In this document: piece after piece, positions 1 to 9,200 of the stretch
How the letters are laid out: every line of letters begins with the position of its first letter
Numbering within the stretch: position 1 is the stretch's first letter
Assembly (NCBI RefSeq): GCF_018860825.1
Contig: NZ_JAHKPZ010000036.1
Span: 1-64,000 of the forward strand
Origin: Lacinutrix sp. C3R15
GTDB taxonomy: Bacteria > Bacteroidota > Bacteroidia > Flavobacteriales > Flavobacteriaceae
DNA length: 64,000 bases
Reading direction: 5' to 3'
Made by a program: the position numbers and the translations under genes
Notes under the pieces: generated by a model
Seen by the model: the letters and a program-made list of their open reading frames with translations, nothing else
What the model was told of the DNA's origin: nothing
Databases searched by the model: none

Positions 1-1161
1 GTTAGAAAGGGTGTCTACTTCCGCATTACCAACATTTAATTGTGTAGCATTGGTAACTAAATCACAAGAGGTAGAAGTTATTTGACAATAATATTGATTA
101 GCGTCAAAAGTTAAAGGTGTATTTACAATAGTTAGCGTATTGGTTGTTGCACCAGAATAATTTGCGTTATTAGATACATTTACCCAGTTTCCAGCAGCAT
201 TTAAAACCATCCATTGGTAAGTATATGTTTCTGTGCCAGATATAGAAATTGTAAATGTTGCTGTACCGTTCTCACAAATGGTTTGTGTGTTAGGGTTAGT
301 AATTGTTGGTGTATTATCTGGAATAGGATCTGCGGTATGTGAATCTAAATCGGAGCAATTTTCTTGGGAGTTGATAGTCCAATCACTACCATCAAAAGTA
401 GTTTGACTTACAGCAGCATCTGGATTTCTAATAATAGTATATCCTCTTTCCGATGGCGCATGAACGATATCAATAAGTACTCCATTTTTTAATAGTTTGA
501 ATTCATCGTTGTCGTTAATTCCTGTGCCAACATTAAAATCAGCAACTAACGAAGAGCAGTCTGCGCTACTCGTTCCTAATTCAATAATAAATGTATCTAA
601 AGGCGGAATGGTACCAAGAACATTATACGTATGACTTGGCGTTGGATTTCCAATGTCTCCATAACGTTCAATAATATAAACGCCATCTAAAACTACAGGA
701 GCATTTGTTGGGTTGTATAATTCTATTATTGCATAACTTCCTGATAAGGCATCATATATTTCTGAAATATACACATCTGCAGTACTACATTGTGAGTCTA
801 AAAAAGTAAAGTCTGTTGTTGCATTTCCTGTACATCCACCAGAACTTATAATAGAAATAGTTGAAGTAGCAGCAATTCCTGCAGGAACATAAGCTTCTAT
901 TTCATTATCGCTAAGGATGTTGAAAGAAGCGCTTACTCCGTCAAAGGTAACTGTTGTAGCCGTATTAAAGTTACTTCCACTTATGGTTATTAAAGTGTTT
1001 TCTGGTCCGCTTTCAGGAAAAAAAGAGGATATAACTGCTGCAGGACATAGAGTAGATGTCGTTGTAGCATTTGTAATGTTTTTGTTTGCGTTAAAAGCTA
1101 TGCTTGCATTGTAAATAAAAAAAACACAAATAAAGGCAGGTAAAAGTTTAATACGTTTCAT
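1..1161 (-). CDS. Partial secreted TIG/lamin-tail/Ig-like protein, probable T9SS cargo (C-terminus outside window)
   Basis: The reading frame is open from an ATG at 1161 to the window edge (387 codons, no stop). It starts with a signal peptide (MKRIKLLPAF, hydrophobic core to about residue 20). Then come a TIG/IPT-like domain (about residues 38-115, with SGPENTLITISGSNF), a lamin-tail-like domain (about 125-270, with ISEIYDALSGSYAIIELYNP) and an Ig-like domain (about 280-380). The 831-residue protein encoded just upstream (1310-3805) has the same domain order and is very similar throughout, so this is its tandem paralogue. By analogy the missing end should hold repeats and a type B sorting domain; that is inference. 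It has its own -7 promoter element and follows a terminator, so it is probably a separate transcript. Confidence 0.85.
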   Translation of the reverse strand, partial: MKRIKLLPAFICVFFIYNASIAFNANKNITNATTTSTLCPAAVISSFFPESGPENTLITISGSNFNTATTVTFDGVSASFNILSDNEIEAYVPAGIAATSTISIISSGGCTGNATTDFTFLDSQCSTADVYISEIYDALSGSYAIIELYNPTNAPVVLDGVYIIERYGDIGNPTPSHTYNVLGTIPPLDTFIIELGTSSADCSSLVADFNVGTGINDNDEFKLLKNGVLIDIVHAPSERGYTIIRNPDAAVSQTTFDGSDWTINSQENCSDLDSHTADPIPDNTPTITNPNTQTICENGTATFTISISGTETYTYQWMVLNAAGNWVNVSNNANYSGATTNTLTIVNTPLTFDANQYYCQITSTSCDLVTNATQLNVGNAEVDTLSN

Positions 1162-1178
1162 TAGTTATAATTAGGGCG

Positions 1179-1186
1179 CAAAAATA
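1179..1186 (-). promoter_or_regulatory. -7 promoter element for the left-edge gene
   Basis: The minus strand reads TATTTTTG, matching the Bacteroidota TAnnTTTG element, 17 bases before the ATG at 1161. No clear TTG -33 element was found. Confidence 0.45.
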
Positions 1187-1229
1187 ATTAATATTTAATT
1201 AGTTTCATGTTAAGCGAGTGTTACCTTAT

Positions 1230-1259
1230 AAAAAGGGCTTTATTTTAATAATAAAGCCC
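1230..1259 (-). terminator. Rho-independent terminator after the 831-residue T9SS protein gene
   Basis: A perfect 10-bp stem (1235-1244 with 1250-1259, GGGCTTTATT on the plus strand) with a 5-base loop is followed on the minus strand by five T. It lies about 50 bases after the stop at 1310 and separates that gene from the next one. Confidence 0.75.
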
Positions 1260-1309
1260 CTAAATGTATAATAAAATAACGAATTAGTAAAGAGTACCAG
1301 AACTATAGG

Positions 1310-3805
1310 CTATTTATTAAGGTAAACCCAACCTGTATATCTTTGTTTTGAGGCATTGGTATCATTAAGGTATAGTACATAAAAATAGGTACCAACAGGT
1401 AATACTTTGTTTGTTCTTAAAGCACCTCTGTTTGCTTTTCCGTACCATTTGTTATTGTTATTTCCTTTAAAAACTAAAGTTCCGTAACGGTTATAAATTT
1501 CTAATTTATGATTTACATAATTGCCATATAAACCTTGAATATTAAACCATTCGTTATACGCATCTCCATTTGGTGAAAATCCGTTTGGTATTATAATTTC
1601 ATCAAGAACAACAAGAATTTCAAAAGTAATAGATTTTGTAATACAACCATTTTCATCTTCTACATATAATGTATGCGTTCCGTTAGATAGATTGGTAAAG
1701 GTATTGTCTGTTTGATAGTCTTCAGTATCTACTGCATATATATAGTTAATGCTTGTATCTTGCATGTTTACCGTTAATTCATCTTCTATTATGGTAAGAT
1801 TTTCTTCAGAAAGCGTAAAATCTGTAGCAGGTAAAATAGTTATCTCAAAATTTGTTTGGTTTGTACAAGAGGATACCGAATTATAAATATAAATGGTTTG
1901 TGAATTCGTAATTACATCACCAGCATTAAGCGCTGTTCCTGTTCCGTTAGTTCCTGTAAAATAGTTACCATTAGTTAAAATAGGTAAGGTGTATTCTGAA
2001 CATATTACCATATTTGGTATTGTGTCTACTAAAGGTGTTGGATTTATAGAAACATCAAAACTAGACTCGTTAGAGCAGGTATTAGGAGCAGTTCCTATTT
2101 CTGAATAAATATATATAGTTTGTGATGTAGTAATTACATCACCAGCATTTAAAGCGGTTCCTGTTGCGTTGCTTCCTGTAAAGTAATTACCATTTGTTAA
2201 TGTAGGTAGTGTATAGCTTTCGCAAGCAGTTTGATTTGCTAAGGTATCAACCGTAGGTGTGCCATTTACTGTAACCGTAAAGCTACTTTGGTTGGTACAG
2301 CTTCCTACAGCACTATAAATATAAATGGTTTGCGTAGTTGTAATTACATCACCAGCTGTTAAATTGGTTCCTGCACCATTGGTTGCTGTAAAATAGTTTC
2401 CGTTAGTAAGTGTTGGTAGCGTATAACTCACACAAACAGAAACATCTGCTATAATATCTACAGTTGGAATAGGAGTAACAGTAACCGTAAAACTACTTTG
2501 GTTAGTACAGTTTCCTACGCTATTAAAAATGTATATAGTTTGTGAGGTTGTAATTACATCACCAGCATTAAGAGGAGTTCCTGTTCCGTTTGTTCCTGTA
2601 AAGTAATTACCATTGGTTAAGGTTGGTAAGGTATAGCTTTCGCAAGCTATTTGGTTTTCTATACTATCAACAGCAATAGCATTAATTTCTAATTGTGCAG
2701 CATTGGTTATTAGTGTACAAGAAGAAGAAGTGATTTCGCAATAATATTGGTTGTTATTAAAACTAACAGGAATATTATTTACAGTTAATGTACTTGTAGT
2801 TGCACCAGCATAGTATGTGTTGTTGGTAACGTTTACCCAGTTTCCTGAGGCATCTAATGTTTTCCATTGGTAGTTAAAAGTCCCTGAATCTTCTGAAGCA
2901 GTAAAAGTAACAGATCCATTTTCACAAGTAGTTTGTGAAGTAGGATGTGTAATATTTGGTGTGTTATCTGGAATAGGATCTGCGGTATGCGAATCTAAAT
3001 CGGAGCAATCTTCTTGTGAGCTTATTGTCCAATCAGCACTATTATATGTGGTTTGTGGAATTGGAGCATTTGCATTTCTAATAATAGTATAGCCTCTTTC
3101 TGCTGGAGCATGCACATTATCTATTAGCACTCCGTTTTTTAATAGTTCAAATTCATCATCGTCATTGATTCCTGTATCAATATTAAAATCAACATTAAGA
3201 GAAGGACAATCTGTTCCTGTTCCCATTTGAATAATGAAAGTACTTAATGGAGCTATTGTTCCTGTTATACCATCAAAAGTGTTATTAGGAGTTATGTTAC
3301 CTATTTCTCCATAACGTACAATTGTATATATATTATCTATAACCACAGGACTGTTCGTTGGGTTATATAGTTCTATAACAGCATAGCTTCCTGTAAGCGC
3401 ATCATAAATCTCTGAAATGTAAATATCTGCTGTAGTACATGTAGAAGCTAACACGTTAAAGTTTGTAGTTGAAACTCCTGTACAACCACCAGAACTTAGT
3501 ATTGCAATTGTTGCAGAAGCAGAAGTGCCTGCTGGAACATAAGCTTCTATTTCATTATCATTAATGATAGTAAAAGAAGCACTTACACCATCAAAAGTAA
3601 CGGTTGCAGCTGTATTAAAATTACTTCCACTTATAGTAATTAAAGTGTTTTCTGGTCCAGACGAAGGAGAAAAAGAAGTTATAACAGCAGCAGGACAGGT
3701 GATTGTATTTTTTATACTATTCGTAATATTTGTATGGTTAGATTTACTAGTGCTAGTAAATAATAATAGAATAATAGAACAGAATAAGGGGATTGATTTT
3801 TTCAT
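1310..3805 (-). CDS. Secreted TIG/lamin-tail/Ig-like repeat protein with T9SS type B sorting domain
   Basis: 831 residues. A signal peptide (MKKSIPLFCS, core to about 20) is followed by a TIG/IPT-like domain (about 38-120), a lamin-tail domain (about 125-275), an Ig-like domain (about 283-378), four near-identical repeats of about 70 residues (380-660, each with YTLPTLTNGNYFTG and AGDVITT), a short beta domain (about 665-735) and a gliding-motility-associated type B C-terminal domain (about 738-831: FSPNGDAYNEWFNIQG, YNRYGTLVFKG, GTYFYVL, TGWVYLNK). Type B domains direct outer-membrane transport by T9SS and usually attachment to, or release at, the surface. A surface adhesin or matrix role is likely, but the ligand is unknown. 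It has its own promoter and terminator, so it appears monocistronic. It is the tandem paralogue of the left-edge gene. Confidence 0.9.
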   Translation of the reverse strand: MKKSIPLFCSIILLLFTSTSKSNHTNITNSIKNTITCPAAVITSFSPSSGPENTLITISGSNFNTAATVTFDGVSASFTIINDNEIEAYVPAGTSASATIAILSSGGCTGVSTTNFNVLASTCTTADIYISEIYDALTGSYAVIELYNPTNSPVVIDNIYTIVRYGEIGNITPNNTFDGITGTIAPLSTFIIQMGTGTDCPSLNVDFNIDTGINDDDEFELLKNGVLIDNVHAPAERGYTIIRNANAPIPQTTYNSADWTISSQEDCSDLDSHTADPIPDNTPNITHPTSQTTCENGSVTFTASEDSGTFNYQWKTLDASGNWVNVTNNTYYAGATTSTLTVNNIPVSFNNNQYYCEITSSSCTLITNAAQLEINAIAVDSIENQIACESYTLPTLTNGNYFTGTNGTGTPLNAGDVITTSQTIYIFNSVGNCTNQSSFTVTVTPIPTVDIIADVSVCVSYTLPTLTNGNYFTATNGAGTNLTAGDVITTTQTIYIYSAVGSCTNQSSFTVTVNGTPTVDTLANQTACESYTLPTLTNGNYFTGSNATGTALNAGDVITTSQTIYIYSEIGTAPNTCSNESSFDVSINPTPLVDTIPNMVICSEYTLPILTNGNYFTGTNGTGTALNAGDVITNSQTIYIYNSVSSCTNQTNFEITILPATDFTLSEENLTIIEDELTVNMQDTSINYIYAVDTEDYQTDNTFTNLSNGTHTLYVEDENGCITKSITFEILVVLDEIIIPNGFSPNGDAYNEWFNIQGLYGNYVNHKLEIYNRYGTLVFKGNNNNKWYGKANRGALRTNKVLPVGTYFYVLYLNDTNASKQRYTGWVYLNK
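1826..2668 (-). repeat. Four tandem repeats of about 210 bp inside the T9SS protein gene
   Basis: Codons 380-660 of the 831-residue protein hold four copies with starts at residues about 380, 450, 520 and 594, giving a period of 70, 70 and 74 codons. The copies are close at DNA level too: ATTACATCACCAGC recurs in each. This suggests recent expansion or homogenisation by recombination. Confidence 0.85.
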
Positions 3806-3824
3806 TAAATAGTTTTAAGGACGC

Positions 3825-3852
3825 CAAAAATAGTAAAAAAAATATTACGCAA
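3825..3852 (-). promoter_or_regulatory. Full Bacteroidota promoter for the 831-residue T9SS protein
   Basis: The minus strand has TTG (3852-3850), a 17-base spacer and TATTTTTG (3832-3825), 19 bases before the ATG at 3805. Both elements and the spacing fit the flavobacterial consensus, so this gene is probably transcribed independently of the gene upstream. Confidence 0.65.
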
Positions 3853-3875
3853 TGTGATGCTATTGTAAACAAAAA

Positions 3876-6203
3876 TTAGCGCACTAAAGCAAAATGTCCA
3901 CGATACGATTTTCCGTTAGAAAAAGTAACTATAAACCAATAATCTGAAGTTGGTAAGTTTTCACTATTATATCTACCATCAAATCCTTGGCTATCAGGAT
4001 GTAGTTGTTTAAGTAATTTGCCATACCTATCAAAAATTTGAATAGTCATGCTTGCTTTAAAATCAATATCCACTCCTAAAGGCATCCAATAGTCATTGTA
4101 AGAATCTCCGTTAGGAGTAAAATAAGGAGGAAAACCTAAAACATAAATGGTTTCTTCTGTTGTTTCACAACCATTTTTATCACGTACATATACTATATGT
4201 TCACCAGCAGAAACATTGGTAAAAATATTGCTGTCTTGGTAAGTGTTGTTTATGTTATCTATGGTAAACTCGTAATCTCCGTTTCCAGAAACTGTAATTG
4301 TTACCGAGTTATTTGGTGCAATACCAGCAACAGTAACTGTTTCTATAACTGCCATTTCTGTAGCTTCTACTATAATGTTTCTAGTAGCAGAACAACCATC
4401 TTGATGGGTTGCAATTACGGTATATGTACCAATTTGGTTTATGTTTATAGATTCACTAGTATAGGTTGTAGCTGTATTATTAAATAGCCATTGGTAGGTG
4501 AAATTTTGAGGAGCTCCTGTAGTATGTCCTGCTTCTAAAGAGATGGTGTTAGGGAAATTATCTACACAATATTTTATGGTTTCTTCTTCTAACAGTACAG
4601 GTGTGTATATTATTGATAGGGTAACTGTGCTCACTGCATAACAACTGCTTCCGTTAGTGATACGTACATAAATGGTTTCTGTATTAGAAATGGTGTTTGT
4701 ATAGTTTCCGTCTATGCTATTTGTTTCTGCTATTAGATCTGCTTCTGTAGGAAAAAACGTAATGCTACTACCAGCAGGAACTTGTGTTTCAATTTCGGTT
4801 CTTAGTTGGTTTAAGTCAAATTCAGAAAAGCCATCTACAGGAGCATTATCACAAACAGTAAAAGGCGGAATAGTAACTGTATTGCTTGATATATCTAGAG
4901 TAATTTCTGCAATAGCGTAACAATCAAACTCATTGCGTACACGAGCATAAACGGTTTGCATGGCTGTTGTATTTTCAAAAGAAGTTACATTAGTAATTGC
5001 ATTGGTTTCTTGTTGTGCATCTAGTGGCGAGTTATAAAACTGAATTACCAGATTACTGCCACTGCTAATAATATCTTGTTCCGCATCTAACAAATTATAG
5101 GTTGTAAGTCCGTCTTGGTTGCTGTCACATTCAATCAGTGTTGTGTCATTAACTATTGGGATTGTAGCATACTCTACTGTAATTTCACCAGTAGTAATGC
5201 AAGAGGAAGGGTATGTTATAGAAACGCTATAAGTCCCTGTATCAAGAATGGTATAGGTTGGGTTTGTTTCACCAGCAATAGGCAAGCCGTCTTTAAACCA
5301 AGTGTAAGCGGTAGCTCCTGTTTGTGTTGCGTCTAGATCTAAAGTTTCGTTTTGGCATAACGGATTTCTAGTAGCAAATAGTCTATCTGTACCAAGTTCT
5401 ATATTTGATGTAAAACTTCCTGCTTCTAAAAAAACAGCAGAGTCATATCTGTAATTAGCCTCATCTGCAATCACTAGTTTTACATGATAGGTTTCATTGG
5501 GAATAATGTTTGCGCTTGCTGTAAGCACAGAGGTTTGTCCGTTAAAATTAATTGGAGCCACAGCATTATTCCAACCACCAAAATACGATTCGTTTATGGG
5601 TTGGCAAGAACCAGGAATTCCTGAGTGTACTGTAGTAACTTTAACAGGAGTATTGGTGCCTGGAACTAAAGCTATGTTTGTGTAGTTGGAAGCGCTAGCA
5701 GGACGAATTAAAAAGCCAAATAAATCGGAATATTGACAAGTGTTAGCATCTCCTTCTTGATACTCTTCTGAAGCAAATAAATAACGAAAACTTATTTGAT
5801 TACTAATAGATTGAAAATCGAATTCTAAAATTGTTGCGTTGTAGGTGTTGTTTTCTCCTAAAGCGGTTTCTAAATCAGCATCTCCAAGCCAACCCGAAGC
5901 ATCATCATCACTTAAGCTGGTATTTGGTCCTGGAACATTAGACAACCTTCCTGTACTTAATACTAAACCATTGGTTATAGGGAAGGAGGTACCTGTAGCA
6001 TCAAAATAACCATAGCTTTGGTCTGTTCCGCCAAAATTACCACCAACAACATTAGTAACCACAACATTGCTAATGCAGTCACTATTAATTAATATATCTT
6101 CTATTAACTCTTGCGGTGTGTAGCTACTATTGTCTACCTGTATGTTTTGTGCAAATAGCACACAAGTAAAAAGAGATAATACCACCGAAAAACAATTCTT
6201 CAT
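3876..6203 (-). CDS. Choice-of-anchor-L protein with T9SS type B sorting domain
   Basis: 775 residues with a signal peptide ending near FAQN (about residue 19). Residues about 20-270 match the choice-of-anchor L domain architecture (YGYFDATGTSFP, GLVLSTG, ASEEYQEG, FGFLI, VIADEANYRYDSAVFLE). An Ig-like segment (about 275-345) follows, then two acidic Cys-Asp modules (ECDSNQDG and VCDNAPVDG), a YC-containing Ig-like segment, a GNGDYEF segment, and a type B C-terminal domain (about 690-775: FTPNGDSYNDYW, IFDRYGKLLK, SDYWFIV). It is expected to be exported by T9SS and displayed or released at the surface. The N-terminal half is a paralogue of the next gene upstream (6285-11150). Function beyond surface display is not known. 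Confidence 0.9.
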   Translation of the reverse strand: MKNCFSVVLSLFTCVLFAQNIQVDNSSYTPQELIEDILINSDCISNVVVTNVVGGNFGGTDQSYGYFDATGTSFPITNGLVLSTGRLSNVPGPNTSLSDDDASGWLGDADLETALGENNTYNATILEFDFQSISNQISFRYLFASEEYQEGDANTCQYSDLFGFLIRPASASNYTNIALVPGTNTPVKVTTVHSGIPGSCQPINESYFGGWNNAVAPINFNGQTSVLTASANIIPNETYHVKLVIADEANYRYDSAVFLEAGSFTSNIELGTDRLFATRNPLCQNETLDLDATQTGATAYTWFKDGLPIAGETNPTYTILDTGTYSVSITYPSSCITTGEITVEYATIPIVNDTTLIECDSNQDGLTTYNLLDAEQDIISSGSNLVIQFYNSPLDAQQETNAITNVTSFENTTAMQTVYARVRNEFDCYAIAEITLDISSNTVTIPPFTVCDNAPVDGFSEFDLNQLRTEIETQVPAGSSITFFPTEADLIAETNSIDGNYTNTISNTETIYVRITNGSSCYAVSTVTLSIIYTPVLLEEETIKYCVDNFPNTISLEAGHTTGAPQNFTYQWLFNNTATTYTSESININQIGTYTVIATHQDGCSATRNIIVEATEMAVIETVTVAGIAPNNSVTITVSGNGDYEFTIDNINNTYQDSNIFTNVSAGEHIVYVRDKNGCETTEETIYVLGFPPYFTPNGDSYNDYWMPLGVDIDFKASMTIQIFDRYGKLLKQLHPDSQGFDGRYNSENLPTSDYWFIVTFSNGKSYRGHFALVR

Positions 6204-6220
6204 TACATATAATTGGTTTG

Positions 6221-6228
6221 CAAAGATA
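6221..6228 (-). promoter_or_regulatory. -7 promoter element for the 775-residue choice-of-anchor-L protein
   Basis: TATCTTTG on the minus strand, 17 bases before the ATG at 6203, matches TAnnTTTG. No good -33 TTG was found at the right distance. Confidence 0.5.
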
Positions 6229-6284
6229 CGTAAGAACTTGTTTTTAAACCGAAAAACAAATGTTAAAGAAAGTCTTTTTACTTT

Positions 6285-9200
6285 TTAGCGTTTTAAAGTA
6301 AAGTTGCCTTTTAAGTCAAATTTCTTTCCTTCTTGTATTACTTCTGCAAGAAACCAATAATCATCTGCAGGCATGTTTTGTCCTCTGTACGTACCATCCC
6401 AACCAGGAGAAGTGTGAGAAAGTGTTTTTATTAGTTTACCATATCTATCAAAAATATGCACAATGGTTCCTGTAAGTTGGTTTACTCCTGTAATATGCCA
6501 TGTATCATTATAACCATCATTATTAGGTGTCATGAATAAAGGCGTATCTATAATTACAATTTCTTTTATAGCAGAAGCACAACCATTAGCATCTAAAACG
6601 GTTATTGTATGTGGCCCAAGGGTTACATTATTAAAAAAGTTTGATTCTTGAGCAGGACCATTATCTAGAATGTAAAAATAATCACCAATACCACTAATGG
6701 TTACTGTAATGTTATTAGGATCTGAAAAATCTACTTGTTCTGTAAACTCAATAGTTGCTTGTTCAGATTCAATAACATTAAAAGTAGCAGAACTAGTGCA
6801 ACCATATGCAGTGGTTACTGTTACAGAATAGTTTCCTATTTCGGTAATTTCTATTTGAGATGTTGTAGCATTTGTAGACCAAGAGTAGGTGTCATTACTA
6901 AAGCCTGTACTAGCGCTAACAATAAGTGGAAGACTTTCTAAACAAATGGTTTGATCTTCAATTTCTACAATAGGTTTTCTGTGTACAATGGTATTAAAGC
7001 TAGCTATGTTATAGCATAAAGTGGTATTGTTTTCTATACGAATATAAAAGGTTTGACCATCAAAAGCCTCATAATTTAGGTATTCAATTTTATTTTCATT
7101 GGTAATTGCTTCCTCTTCTAATTCAAAATAAGAGATCGTAAAATTATTAGGATTCTGGCTTCCTAAAGCGGTTGCTGTTTGTTGGTCTAGATTAAATAAA
7201 GCAATAGCATCATAATCATCATCACAAGTTTCTAAGTCTGCTATAGGGTAAACAATTGGTGTTTCGTTTACATGTAAGACAAAAGAAGATGTAGCATAAC
7301 AATGTGAAATCGTATTTTCGGCTCTCACAAAAATAGTATCATCATTGGTACTATAGTTATAATTGTTAGCGTTTAACTCATTTTGGTTATTTTCTGCATC
7401 ATTAAGGTTGCTGTAAAATGTAAGAGCAAGATTTGTTGTGTCATCTACTAAGCTATCTATAGTTTCTTCAAGATTGTAAGTGTGTTCATCATTATCACAA
7501 GTTTCAAAAGGAGGAACGTTGTTAATGCTTGTAGGTACATCTACAATTAATTCAATAGGAACAGCAACATAGCAATTTGAAATAGTACTAGTAATTTTAA
7601 TATAAGCGGTTTGCGGATTGCTAGTATTGGTATAGTTTGTAGGGTTTGTTATTAAGTTAGTATGGTCTTCTACATCTTGAAAAGAAGGATGGTAGGTTAC
7701 TTCAATATTATCTTGTCTTACCCCAAAAACATCTACCTCTACTACAGTTAAATCAAAGTTTGTAAACCCGTCAGTATCTGTGTCACATTTTTGTAAAGGA
7801 GCAGCAGGATTTACGTTTGGTACCTGTATAATATTTAAAGAAAATTCTGAAATACCATGACAATAGGTTCCGTTTTCAATTCTAGCATAGATTTGTTGTG
7901 GGTTTTCTGTGTTTTGAAATTCTAGGTCTAAACTATTTTCATCATTTTCTGCATCTTCAAAAGAAGTGTAAAAGGTAATAGTAAGGTCTTCTGAGCTAGC
8001 TGCAGACATTTCGTCTATTTTTTCAGATAAGTCAAAAGTTTCTATTCCGTCGTTTGCTATATCATCACAAATCACCCAGTTAACAGGAGCAATATATTCA
8101 GGGATTAAACCTACTTCAATAGTAAAGGAAGAAGTATCAAAACAATCTGTGTCTGAAATATTTTCTACTCTAACATGGATAATTTGAGGGTTACTAGTGT
8201 TTTGGTACGCGACGTTTTTATCAATAATATTTGTTCTGTCTATGGCGTCTTGTGCAGATTCAAAATACAAAGCACGTTTACCAGGTTGTCCATTTAATAT
8301 TTCAGCATCTTTTTCGTTAAAAATAAAATCTCCTGTTTGGTCTCCATCTATTTCACAATGTCTAAAATTAGTAATGTCTGTAAATATAGGTTTTGTATTT
8401 ACTATTACTTGAAAAATAACCAAAGCAAAACACGATGTAATTTCACTTTCTACTCTTGTGTATATGGTTTGTGTATTGGCATTGTAAGCAGTAGTATCAC
8501 TAATAGCATTATTGTTTGTGTTAGCATCATTTGCTGAGGTATGAAAGGTAATCACTAAATCTGTGGTACTGGTAACAATTTCGTCTATTTTATTTTCTAG
8601 GTTTATAAGGTATGCTCCATCATAATCATCATCACAAATAATAATATCTTCAGGTTGCATTACTGTGGGAGCAGGAATTACTTGAATTTCTAACTCTGCA
8701 ACATCATGACAGCCTGTGTCAGTATTTCGAACTCTTGTAAATACTATTTGCGGATTTGTTGTGTTTGTATAAAAAGGAGGTAATGCATTTTCATTGTTAT
8801 TAGCTTCCTCTTCTGTAAGAAAATAACTAACAGCTGTATTTGTAATTCCTTCGCTTACATAGTCATTAAAATCTTCTAGAGAAATAGAAGTAAATCCATC
8901 ATCATTAGTGTCACAATAATCTACAGGACTTAAAGGTTGTATTATAGTTGGCGGATTAATAACTAAACGAATGCTTGTTAGGTATATACAATCTTCGGTT
9001 TCAATAGTAACATAAAGAGTGTGTGGACTATCTGTTACAGTATATAATACAGATTGGTCTATTTCATTTTCAATATTATTTTGGTCTTCTTCGGTTTCAT
9101 AAAAAGTTACTGTAGCATCTTCAATATTATTTGCAACTGTACTAGCAATATTTTCTAAGTTAAAGTCGTAAATACCATCATTAGAATCATCATCACATCT

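Noticed and set aside
1826-2668. Regular repeats that could suggest a CRISPR array
   Set aside because: The repeats are about 210 bp, contiguous, in frame and lie inside a coding sequence; there are no short repeats with unique spacers and no cas genes.
3564-3812. Plus-strand ORFs opposite the large T9SS genes
   Set aside because: They lie wholly in antisense of well-supported genes, show no domain and no promoter, and are expected by chance in low-complexity Thr/Asn-rich genes.
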